Positions 38,501 to 51,500 of a stretch of DNA of 64,000 bases are shown one piece after another. The notes beneath the pieces are model-generated. The model was not told the DNA's origin, ran no database searches, and saw only the letters and a program-made list of their open reading frames with translations. Every line of letters starts with the position of its first letter. The stretch's first letter is position 1. Where the stretch lies: contig PTFA01000091.1 of assembly GCA_003342895.1 (NCBI GenBank), positions 1,189,660 to 1,253,659 on the forward strand, given 5' to 3'. This DNA comes from Casuarius casuarius. Its lineage: Eukaryota > Chordata > Aves > Casuariiformes > Casuariidae. A program made the position numbers and the translations under genes.

Positions 38501-41500
38501 GATTCTGTGAGGGCTTCCAAAGGTCTAGACAAAGAAGCCCTGAGTAACTAGTTATCCATACAACTGCCACAAAATACAGTACAGCATTATAAATTAGCAG
38601 TTCTATCTAGTATGCATATAATAGTCTTAAACATGGTGGATGCTACATGCCTAATGCACCATCTTGTTCCAAAGGCAGCTCCTTTTCCTTGTGAGGTTCT
38701 TTTGTTGGAAAGCAGAAGCTAGAACTCATTCAAAACTGCTGAGTTTTTCCCCCAAATGAATGAGACCTTTGTCTCTTCTCCAGGTGGAAAAATGGATGAA
38801 GGAAGCTTACACCCACCACACATAACCAAGGTATTCTACAACATAGCACACACTTGTGTGACCTGCAAGATCTTTATTCTCTCTCATTTTGAACGGGAAA
38901 AGAAAGAGAAACATTCTTGACTAGACTGAATCACAGGTTATCGAAGAAGGGGGGGGGGGGCAGGGCTGGTCCTGAAGGCAAGGGGGACCAAGCTGCAGGG
39001 GGGTCCTGGGACTGGGCCTGTCCTGAAGCGGGGAGAGAGGGGTCCTGGTCCTGCAGGGGACAAGGTGTGCTCTAAGTGCTCAAAGAAAACATGTCCTTCC
39101 ACATGAGAAATAAGTCAGAGGGTAGAAAGAGTTCATCCACAGAATCTGTGCTGTCTTCTTAGTTATCATGAGTGACTTGAAGTTATTTGCGTCTCTGTTC
39201 CCATAGCATCTCTTCGAGTCAAACTCGTGTTAGCTTCCTCACTTTCCTATCAGGAACCCAAAATTCGGAAAGGTTAACTGGCCTAAAGTCCCAGATCGAG
39301 TCTGAGGAATCAGATCAAGAAAATGAGCTCAAGTTTTCCAGATTCTAGAGTAGCAATTTAACAGCTGGAACATCTTTTCACTGACACTTGATCTGGTCCT
39401 TTCTGGACCAGATCCTGAGGTCATGAGCCATTAAGCCCAGCTTTATAACACCAGGTAGTGATTTGAGATGTACAGAAGCAACTTTGGAGATTTTTAAGAG
39501 CACCAGAGCCTACCTGCAATCTCCTGCTTTTCACAGTGATGCAGCAGGTTCAGGATGCATCATGCTATTTCTCAGACTCCACTCCCCTGGTCTGTATCTT
39601 GGTTGCTAATCTGCACTCCTCCCTGTGTCAACATTTGACAGAAGGCGCAGCAAAGCTCTCCATGTCACATGTGTCCAAACATGTCCAACGCATACAGATG
39701 GGGAAGGGAACACTGGACTGGAGGAACATTCAGACAGACACATCTCTATCTCGCAAACTCACAGGTGAAGCATCCCATATACCCTACACTTCCTTGTGGT
39801 GTCATAACTATCGCGTAACCATAATAACCCATATGAAACAGCTACTGATTCTAAACATACCCCAGCACAAAAAGGGACATCTCTCTGAATGGGTGATCTG
39901 TCAACCTTAATAACCTGCTCTACACTGATGTGCTAAAAGCAGGTGTGCTTAGTCCTGGTAACAGGATAGCTTGTTCTACAGCCCTGTGTTCAATGAGGTG
40001 GGAGTCTGATGGGTAAAGAAGCAGCACTCTGACAGCACCATGTGCCACAGTCAATCCCTCTAGGTTAAGTGTAATGGAAGTACTGTAAGTCAGGTCAGAG
40101 GATGAAAATTCAAAAACAGTCTGTCCCACACAGGGACTAATAAGGGACTGAGAAAACTCTTAGTCTTCTAAACCAAGATATTTGGCTAACTCAGTAGAGC
40201 TGGGTTCAGTTCCAGCCTTCACCACAGACTCTCTGGGTCACTGAATAATCTGTGTGGGGCCTGACTGCTCAGGGTAGCTCTGAGATGCTTCAGAGAGGGA
40301 GAACGGGGGAAATGCTCTCATTTACTTTCAGTGCTTGACCAGTTCCTGGTGGGGAGGGTAGCTATCTCAAACCTTATTGCCTCTTAATAAATATTTGGTG
40401 ATAATATATATGTAGTAATAGTAATAGCTTTTGGCCAAGTTTGGATGATAAAGGAGAAATAGCCCTTGTTTTCCATTTTAACTGGCTGCCCTCTGGTAAG
40501 CCATTGACAATAGTATATTAGCTCCTTTGACTGATGCTCACAATCTCTGAGGCTCCTGTATTAGTTTCTAGATTCATGATAATGAACTTAATCTTCCGCT
40601 AGTGTAAATCTCCCTATTTCTGCTGCAGATACTAGACACATACTGATCTATGCTAGTTGGGGGCCTTCCTCATCCAACTTTCCTTACCCTCCCTTCACCA
40701 CGTGGTGGCTTTAGAGGCAACCAGACCACCACGTGCCATTTAAACTATGTTATAGACAGAGAAGAGGGATGAACCAAAGTGCCTATAATTAAGCTCTGTT
40801 TTGCTCTGATACATCCAGAATCCTATGGGAAACTGATGGCAAGGTCTTATGCCTGGCAAAGCTCCTGATCGACCTAAGGCAACCACTTTCTCTACAGCAT
40901 ATCTGGTGCAGAACTGCAGGCTTGTAAACACCTGCTTTATTAATATGCATTTGTATTTAAATGCCATCCTGTCCTTTTAAAATCTAAAATTGCCTAGGGA
41001 ACAGGAACAAAACCAACCAGGTGGAGAGCTCCTACAGTGTCAATGTTTTATTTTTTTGTCATTGACTTTTATTATGATGCCTTTGCAGTTTACGAGAGTC
41101 TCTTTTCTAGGAGGTACCTGGCTTTGAGACCCTAGTTGTACCTATGCTGTTAAGTGTGTGGGACTGAAAATGGGCTCCAGTTTCCCCTTCTATGTGACAT
41201 TACTACACAGAGTCCTCCAGGTGTCAGCATGTTTGTGCTCATTCACTCAGTCTGGCTGAGCACACTGTGAATGAGTTTTGCATTTATCTCAACCATCTGC
41301 AGTTCAGAGAGATGTTTTGTAATGGGGTTTGGCTGCCATCTGCTGCTAAAAAGATTTATAAGTGTCTGAAATATAAGTAGGCATGCATGTGTATATACAC
41401 ACATTTAATGGAAAGCTCCTTGTCAACTCTTTAAAGCAAGCACTGTCTCCATGGAGGGGAGACACTAGCAGAGAAGTTCACAAGAGCCTGGAAGGAGTGT

Positions 41501-42560
41501 GCACATGTGCGTGTGTATATATGTATATGCAGACATCACACACACATTCTCACATACCGAATATAACAAATGATGCACGTCTGGAAGTCCAAGAATGCTT
41601 TCAGTGTTTCAGCTAGCATATGAGACTGCAGAACCCACACACTAGCTCTAAAAAGCCCCACAATTTTGATGAGCACAGAATGGTATTGCAAACGACAGTT
41701 TCAGTCCACTGCCACTGCCAGGACATAAATCAAGTGCTACCCACTAGGTTTACTAAAAATAGATATGGAAATGCTAATGTTATGTTATATGACACAGGTC
41801 AGGCTAGATAACCTAACATTATGTTTTGCTTTAAACTCTTAATAAAAATACGCAGCAAGCTTCACTTTGGTGCAGTTTAGACTTAGATCCAAGAGGTCAC
41901 ATTTTCTATTTCCACAGAAAACCAAAACCAAACAAGCCTCCAAACCTTGAAAATGGAATTTGAGGTGAAGGAGGAATAAACTGCTCTGCTTTGTGTTAGA
42001 TGCTATCATGATTAAACTGTTTTTACCATCCAGCTAAGTTTTGCAGTCCTCTGAGCAAACACCAGTAAGTGTTGCCATATGCCCTGCACAACCTCAAAAA
42101 CAATTTGCTGACTTCATGTTTGATATTTCCTGTTCTCATGACTACAGAGATCTAGACACACTTCCTCAGGGAATCCTGATCAAGAACCTAGTACAAACTG
42201 GGTGCAAAATTCTGGTTTTGCCCAGCTGTACCTTTTGCTCTGATTATACACATACTGTAGTAGTAAGACACACTTGCTTCAGTCTCTGTGGTTAAAGAAT
42301 AGTAGCCTGTGCTAAACCCAGTAACAAGCAGAGTGAAAGTTTTGGAAAAGGTATGTTTTATCCTACTTTCTTTTAAGCCAAGAAGTTCTGACCCTATAAG
42401 AAAAGGGGCAAAGAAGCATTTAAGGTCTAAGAATAAGCCATGAGGTTTATTAGCATTATTGGAAAAAACCCTATTTTATCTGACAAGTAAAAGGCTGCAT
42501 TCCAACCTATCCTAATAGTTATTATAATAGTTACTAAATATGCAATTAACACATTCAGCC

Positions 42561-42595
<35 letters not shown>

Positions 42596-45500
42596 GAAAC
42601 AGAGACTTTATAATTAAAAAAAGTTACCTGAGAAAGGTTTTGAGTGAAGTCTGCCTTTACACTGACATTTTTTAATCTGCTCTGGATCTTCTATATCGCT
42701 ATGACAGGCTTTACAGTAGAAATATGCCCTAGAAAACAAAAGTGGATTAGGCAGAAATGGATTATATTTAACTGAGCAAAGAATAAATGCATTTGTCTAC
42801 TCCTGAAAGCTTTTCTGTTCTAGACCCTTTTTAACAATACAATAAAAGGAAGTGTTACCTTTTGACTTCTGCCAGGGAATGAGCAATAAAAAAGCCCATT
42901 GTATTCCGATGCAGCTTCATCTGTACAGATGGATTGATCAGGATAGTGCTGTATTAGGAAACCATCAAAAAAGTAATTACAATTTGTCTATCAGGTGAAA
43001 TTTTTGGCTTCGATTGTGTAAGAATTTAGAATCGTTCATTCGTACCTCAAAATCTTACATTAATCTCTTTTGTTATAGCTTCTATGACTTGCGAGAGACA
43101 CAAGACAGGAAAATTAACTGACACATTTTATAGATGAAGTTCAGTGAAACAAAGGGAATTTACTGTCCATGAAAACTTGGTGGAGATGTATCAAAACAGG
43201 GGCTCAAACCATGCACATCAGCTTTTGTTAGGATTTCTTCAGTTTATTCAACTCAGAGGTTCCTGGGGATATGGGGTTGTTTTTAAATAGTTTGATGAAG
43301 TTATAAACTTCACAGGAAAAGGGTGCTTTGCTACCACATTATTTTGAATGCATTTAATTCAATGAAACCATTCACAGTCTACCTGTAAACTGAATGGGCC
43401 ATGTATTTCCATTTCTCCATGGGGTCACTGAAAATCCTGAATACTCCCAGTCAAGGTACAATTTCTGTACAACTGAAGATAATGAGGATTTAGAGGGTTT
43501 GATGTATTTACTGTAATGCTGAACATGCCAGTTATACCCAGAGGAGGAAACCTCTTTTTCTAATGGACCCCCTTTAAAATCCAGGTCAAATATCCCTCCA
43601 GGGCTGCTGTAAGCACATCTTGGTGGAACCCCCTTGCAACATTATTAAATTTACCAGCTTCCCCTAGGCATACCGCTCAAGGCATCACCTCAGTCCAAAC
43701 TGTTATTGATTTCCACAATTTTACTGAATATTAGCAGTGTGAATGGAATGGGGAAGGATGACAAGGTTGCTAACCTTTGCTTTCCACACAGAAGTCCTCT
43801 ATTCAGCTCCTCCTTATTCATGGTTCAGAGGACAAACAAAACAGACATATGAATGACTATAATCATTATTACAGATATTGTGGCAACCCCTAGAGGTCCC
43901 AGTTTCAGAAGAGGTATCTTTTCTATACCAACTGTTGTATAAACAAAGCTCAAATATAGACTATCCCAAAGAGCTTCCAGTTCCCTTTTCCCTCTTGCTT
44001 TCTCTTTTCATCGTTCCATTTTCACCAGACAACATAAAAACCAAGAAACAACAGATTGAGCTGTGGCCTGGTTTTCATTAGTGCTAAGCAACTACAACAT
44101 CCATTGATTTCTTTCAGTGTGGGGATCACTCAACACTTCTGGAAATCAGCCCCAGTGTACTCCTCACAGCAGTGTTTCCCTACACCCCTTCATTTTGCTT
44201 TCAGAGTTTCTATTCTACGGTTTGCTCAAAACAGCCATTTCCTTTATACAAGTGGAAAGAGTAATAATTGCACTCAATAGTCTGCATTTTCTGGATCATT
44301 TCTCAAGCTTTTCTAAGATCTATGGTGTTCATTTATTCCCCTTTCTGAACTAGTTCCAGCATCCCCATTAGGATGTCTTGTATTTCATCATTAGAACAGA
44401 CACAGTGTTATCTGGCCCAGGACCAGATCAGCTTCAGAGAGAAAGAGCTGTGCTGCCAGCATTGACAAATTATCCCTTTATGACAATGCTTTATAGCATT
44501 TAGGAGCCTCTGTAAACTCATGTGGTTAAAAAATGAGGAGGCGTTTCCATTACCAATGAAAATAAATATGCTTGAGTCACACCAAATCAAAGTGAGAATT
44601 GCACGTGGAATGGAAGGTGAGGATGGTGTTTCAATCTCTGTCTCTTGCCTGATTATCTGTGAGAAAAGAGGAGACAGAGGAAATTGTTGCATATGGTAAA
44701 ATTCACTCACTGGCACTTCTGTAACCAGAACAGACATCTTGTTCCTGTCTCCTAAATATTGTTTATAGGGAATAAAGAGGTGTATAAGCTTTGTGCAGAC
44801 TTGGGGGCAAGTTCCTTCCAAGTTTTTTGGAAATTTTTAGTTTGGAATTAGTTGACTTCTTGCTGGAAGAGAAGTCTCCCAGACAGTTACCTCTCTCCTT
44901 GACTGCCGAATTTGAGTTCAATTCCCAACAGGACAAGGTTCAGTTTAACAAAGCACAACCTGGGCAAAGAAAGCAGGTCACAGTCACAAAAGAGCAGAAA
45001 CATCTGGACCTGTCTGTACTGTGAAAAGAAACATCTGAAGGGAAGCAACAGAAAAACATCCATGTCTGTTCTACATACCGACAAACCTCAATAAAAGTCA
45101 TGCCTGCAAAATCACTGGAGAGCTGAAAAGTTATCACTTTGCAGTCTTTGTGTTCCAGAAGTATCTTGTTCTCCACATATTTTCTCTTTGTCTAAAAGAG
45201 CCAACCATAAGGATGATGTATTTATTCAAAGGCAGAGCAAGTAGCATATGTAACCTAACACTGGGCTGATGCTTTAATACTATATGGTATTAAATCAATG
45301 GCCCTCAGTTACTGGAAGTGGAACTGAAATCAACCATATGTTGTCAGAGACAGTATCAGAGTTAATAAACATTAGGAAAATCTATTAGGTCAGGAAAACC
45401 CTTAACTTTTCTGGACACTTCCAATTCACATTATTATTGAAGAACAGCATTATTATGACAGACGAATAAAGTTAAGGAGAAACTTCACAAGACCACAAAG

Positions 45501-48500
45501 TACTGGGAACCCATTACTTTGGGAAAAGTTACACCTTACTTTACAATAAGATTGAGTCTTCCTGATTATTTAAATGGGGACTGGTCTTGCATTAAATTTT
45601 GCCAATCATAACTACAATTATTAGAGGTGTGATATATTGCTGAACTGTGATGCCCTACTCCAGTATAAACATTTTTTTTAAAAAAATATATATAGTTGTG
45701 TGACTAACAAAGGATTGTTTATATGCAAGTAGTTAAAGCAACAAAATGTTCTACTGCTTACAGCTCCTTACAGTTGTAGACTGTCACTCGTTACCTCACA
45801 GTATAAGGCATTCTTCTGGTATATGAATACCTTTCACATAAAAATTAACAGGCTATGAAAAAAAAGTTCCTTTCCAAATAAAATTTAATGGATTTTTTTT
45901 TAATTTGAAAAAACCTCTTATGTCAAAAGTTTGTTGAATTTTTGGTGTGTTTTAAAAAAGCTGAAAATATCAGTTTTGCCAGCTTTGCCATGTCTCAACA
46001 AAATATCTGGACTTGAATGAAATAGTGTGTGTCAATGAAAAAAGCCACCTGACAATAGAGCAGCCCCGGTTCTACACACAGCGTCAACATAGATATTATG
46101 TGAAATAGAGTTCATCAATTTAGTTTGCCTAAATAAATTTTGTGAAAAGTCATCTCTAGCACAAGAGATTAAATTTAATGTGAAGTATCACACATGGCCA
46201 CTAGGTGATAGTAAAAGCATGTCCACTGCAGGACTAGCAAAACCAGGACTTATTCAGGCCATTCGATGACCAACAGTTATTTCTTTTTATCTTTTTATTA
46301 CACCTTCTGTTATTGACCGGGAAATCGCTGAGCAATTTCTGGGTACTGCAAAGTTAATACGTAGCTTATGAGTTTTGTGTTGTAGTAGGTAATGACCAGG
46401 AAAGACAGGTGAAAGGAGGATAAATTTGGATCGTCTCCCTTTCAGAGAGATGATATGATTTCTAAGTGTCACTTGAGTTTCTGTTAAAGTCTATGTTGAG
46501 ATCCTAAGCAACACTGCAGCAATTCAGAAACCTCAGACTGTTCTTGCATAAGTGACCCTATAAGAACAAATTGAAGAAATTAATAAGCCTAGAAGAACAC
46601 TGAAGTGGGAAAAACATGCTATTAACTACATAAGGCCTGATTTTCAGCCCATTTTCTCTGGGTCAAGCAGAAGTGATCCTGCTGAAGTGCTTTAAGCAGA
46701 GATTCAAATTATAAATGCAATACAGAATGAAATCAGGTGTAGGAGCAGAGAGCTAACAGGGTCTATACAATGCGGTAACCAAAACTGATTTATGGGTTCT
46801 TTCAGAGGCAGTGCAGCACTAACATTACATTACTGCTTTTAGACCCCTATAGCAATAGTCATGGTACTTCCACGTCACCTAAATACAGCAGCATGGCTTG
46901 CTATGGGCCATCCTTTGCCTTGGCACCTCTTTGCACACTCCCTTGTAAAATACATCCTTAAGCTCCTTTGCTTTGGCTGTGCTCTAGAGCTACTTTTCAC
47001 CTCTTGTTCTGAATTCAAATATTAAATTAAAAATAGTCTGTTAGGTTTTCCTGCCTTCTCCGACAAGCTAAACCCCAGCAGGTTCAAGATAAGCCTGAGA
47101 AGATCCAGGTGCAGTTTCTGCTCAAAGGAGTCAGGCAGAGATTTCAGAGAAGGTCTACAATCATACTACATAGACAAGTGGAAGATGTACCTCAGTATTC
47201 TCTTTCCCAATGAACAAATTGGTTAGGAGAGTAGACAAGCCAGGAACCAAGCAGCTTTGTGCTATAAAGCCTAGCTTCAGTTCAGCAAAACAGATGATGC
47301 TGTCTCCAGTCCTCCAGTCCCAGTTGGGGATGTTTGGCAGGTACACCTGTTTCATAGTATGAAAATGATTACAAGTCAGACGAGATAAGCAGGGCTACAA
47401 CTTTCCTGTAAAATAATGTTTCTTGTCTTCTTTGCCTTCATCATTCTGTTTTTTGAAAATCTGTGCTGGAATATGCTAATAGATGGCTAAACAGGCTTCT
47501 GAATTCCTCATTATAAACAGATTTTGCAAAAAGCCCAAAGCCAAGATTTTCAAATGCATTGCTGGATATCATGTACTTTCCATGACCAATACCAAAGCAA
47601 ACATATGATTAAACAAGTTACTGAAGTATGACATGCTAGAAGCACTCATTGTATGGCCCAAGAACATTCGATGTCTGAGCCCTCAGGGATGCTAGATTTA
47701 AGCCCATGACAGGTGTTTTAACAGTTAAATAAGCATTTGCTGAGAACTGTTATATCAAACAACAAAACAAACAAAGTTTTTTTTTTTTTTTTTTTTAGTA
47801 ATATTAAAAGATATTCTACCTACATTAGTAATTGGATGAGTAAGAGACACTGGATAAAATCATGGCCTTTTATAAAAGCAGGATCTTTGATTCCAAAAAG
47901 GCCAGAATTTCAGCCATGATAACTAGTGTAACAGACGATTGTGCTACCTTGTTATGAGACTGAATTATTTGTAAAATCACTCTTGTGTTTGGGTAGTTAT
48001 TCTTGATAGACAGCACTCTAGAAAAAAATACAACTTTTGATTAATATGCTTGGTTCCAGCTAAGGTCCTTCATTTTTTGAGTCTGGGTAGATTACTCCAG
48101 CAGAAAGCAACTGGAAAGTGGTCACACCAGAAAATGGGATATAGCCCAAAGCCCATATCAAGGGACCTCTACACATTGAACAAATCCAAGTCCATCATCT
48201 AGAGAAGAAGACAGAAAGATTATAAGCTAATGGCACACACAATATAGGACACAGGGTAAAGAATTGTACCTGTACCCCACTAAAACTCTAGCGCTGAGAG
48301 GCGCAACAGGAATATTATTTGCTTTGCAAATTCCACCTGTAAATTCCACTCATAGACAAAACCTCCGTTTCAGTAGACACCCTACAAATAGAAAACAAGG
48401 ATAAACCAATTTGGAACCTGGACTTCTGGGCTGATTCTGGGGTAGGATGCTATGCCAGTTAAGTCATCAACTACACATAATCCAGCAGTATTAACAGAGT

Positions 48501-51500
48501 CTGTAATTTAAGTCTGATCTGTATGAAGATACTTAGGAGACCTGGCAGTAGAGCTGCACAGGACAGCAGTGCACAACTCTCTCCAGTGAGCCAGACTGCT
48601 CAACTGTTGACATAGTATTCATGACAGTGAAGATGGTAATGACACCATATTAAATAACACCATATTCTGTAGGGGGCTGCAAGGCTGCACAGATGCTACC
48701 CGTCTCAATCCTTCAAAGCATCTGATAAAATCATAGCAGAAAGCAGTCAGTTAGCTTTCAGAGTTCTCCTGACTGAAAGAACGTGACAGGACAAATATGC
48801 TCCCCTGCCAGACGCACTGTCTGTGTCATTGTTAACATCAATCATGTAGAGAACAAAAGCACTGCAGCATCTCATCCTACCTCATGATATTGGAAGTATC
48901 TTCAGTATAAGGTTGCAGAGAGTTAACATCTGCTAGAATCAGACAGGCACTTGCAGACCCCATCTGTATCCCAGGAAAGAAAAGTCATATCAGGGTTTCA
49001 TCTCATATGAAATAGAATAATCTCCCATAGTGAGCTGATTTAGTGGCATACAACCTTAGGCATGTTTGTAACTAAAGACATCATGATGCTATTACTTTGG
49101 AGTTGTACATATGCCCAAATGTTTTGGGAATGACATAGCTTGAAGCCTTAATGTTCCAATCAAGCAGTAGATAAAGTACATAATGCATATATCCATTTTC
49201 AAAGTGCTGAAATACATGAAATTTATAGCTTCTTGTGCTAAAATCTTCCTAGAAGAGGTTACAAAATAGGCAGCAGTGTTATATTCATTCTCAGCAAAGT
49301 CCAGCCAAAGTACTTCATGGGTCAATACTTGGGCAGGTCAAAAGAGCTCCATCTCTGTCATCTAATTGGTATTTGAGCTGTACAGTGAAGTTGTTAACAA
49401 AGAATAGTTTCATTTATGGTAGTGTTTTTATAGTCTTCTGGGAACTGGATGGAGATCCACTAATGTAGGTCGCTAACAAGTAGAAACCATAGTTAGGTCA
49501 GTGGTTTATGTTTTGGGTGGGTTTTTTTGTTTGTTTGTTTTTTAATTCAGGTCCATTTTTTAAAATTCAGATCTCATTCTCAATTCCATGAGATATTTTA
49601 CTGAGCCTTCAGTATTTTAAAATAAGATGTCTCTTCTTTTCTGGTCATCCATGGATGAGACTCAAAAAAGAGAGCTGTTCCAGTAATTTAAAAAATTCCA
49701 GAAATGTTGCATTCCATAATATTCCATAATATTTATTCCTGCATTCCATAATGTGCTGCATTCCATAATATTTATTAAAATCACTTCATCAGTTTGACTT
49801 TGTCCTTTATTTTTTCTTTTTGGTGCTTGAAAAATTTATAGTATTAAAAGTCTGTTATGCCCAACCCTTGCATTCTCACTTCCCATGAGTGATAGGTGGG
49901 TATGCAAAAAGTAGTTCCAAAATAAAGGGAGCTATACTTGAAGTGTAAATCCTGACATGAAGTGAGTAAATGCAGCTGATGCATCCTTTCATAAGGGACA
50001 AGATTTTCCGAGATCAGCTCATCAGTCAGAAAGGGCAAACGATAAAGTTCTTACCCCAACTCTCTTTAGATCTTCAAAGTTCAGTGCAGAGCCATAAAAG
50101 AAAGTAGTGTAGGCTGAATAGCATTTGAATACAGCTTCCAGCTCCAGACTAGGAAGAGACCTATTCAATACAAACAACAAGGGGGAAAACAAAAAAAAAA
50201 AAAAAAATCCATTCTCTCATAATTGTATTCTCTTCAATTCTCCATTTCTCAGAGAGGCCATTTGCCATAATTACTTGCTGTTTATAAAAAACTACAGGGA
50301 TTTTGGTAGCTCAGTTAAAGTACATAGTTTAGATTTTAATGAAAACAAGCTTTTATAAAACTTAACAGCCATGGAAATGTTTCCTAGATTTTTCCTGTCT
50401 TTTGCTAAGGTCATTAATTTTTCATGAGTATCATTCCACAATCATCCATGCAACTCTAATTTTGCAGCTCACCGTTACTCTATGAGAGTCAGGAAATGAC
50501 ATTTCCTAGGGTTTGATTCTGCATTCTGTGTTCACATGGAACTGCTGAACTTTCTTCCCAACTCAAGTGGTATTCTCCTATTCAATTTATGTAAACTACA
50601 TTTCATCCACGAACTTCTGTAACACTATGTGACCTATAAATAACACTGTCAAAATATTCCCACATTAAGCCTAATAATAAAGAATACCCTGTAGGAACAT
50701 ATCCAATCTTGATTTAAAGACGAGAGTAGGAATATCCATCCATTCTCTAAGCAGTTTGTCCTAGTGATTATTAACCACTTTTCACTCTCAAAAATGCACG
50801 CCTTGTTTCTTGCTTGAGTTTGCTTGCCTTCAAATGCTAGTCATTAGTTTTTGTTGTGTCTATCTTCTCTATATTAAAGAGGATTTTTCTACTGACTGCG
50901 AAGCTACTTAGTCACTTCAATCAAGTGAACTTCTGATCTTCTTTATGTTAAGCTAAAGAGACTGAACTCTGCATCTCTTCTTCTAAAGCATTTTTTCCTG
51001 TCTTTGAACCATTTCTGTAACTCATTTCCATGCATCCTCAATTCCACAGCTCTCTCAGAATGTCATGGTATTTCAAGAGATGCCTGCAATATTCTGCTCA
51101 CCTCTTACCCCACCTCCACTGCATTCCAAGGTAAAATCACATCTGTGCACCCAGCCATCACCTCCCCCTGAAGCTTCTGCTTTCAGAAACATGTCTAAGT
51201 TTCAGCCAAGTGGAAGAAAGGGATCCGACAGGACAGTTTGCTTGGATGCCTGATTTTTTTTTTTGCCACAGAAAAGTGGTTTTACTCTCCTCCCTTTGCC
51301 ATATCCCAGTATGACTAAGTAGAAGTTACAAAGTTCCTCCTACCCGGAATAAAAAAAAAGTATGAAAAATTGAGACAGCTGGTAATTAATTCACTGCCAG
51401 ATTTGGCAAGACTTAAAGTTGGGTATCTCAGGCAAAGCCAGTTTACTATGCAATTTACAGGGGATTCTTTAAGTGATCACGACAGAAAACATTTTACCAT

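Larger units (their letters stand above)
38406..42627 (-). other. KCNU1: KCNU1 intron 18
   Basis: 4222 bases. Contains a poly-T run, a CR1 end, two MIR-type fragments, a 10-bp hairpin and a G-rich block. A 124-codon plus-strand open frame at 39536-39910 shows no recognisable domain. Confidence 0.8.

Noticed and set aside
39536..39910. 124-codon plus-strand open frame in intron 18
   Set aside because: No recognisable domain and composition like surrounding DNA; expected by chance in 64 kb.
44408..44821. 137-codon minus-strand open frame in intron 16
   Set aside because: No domain or family resemblance; no splice or start context of note. The channel reads well without it.
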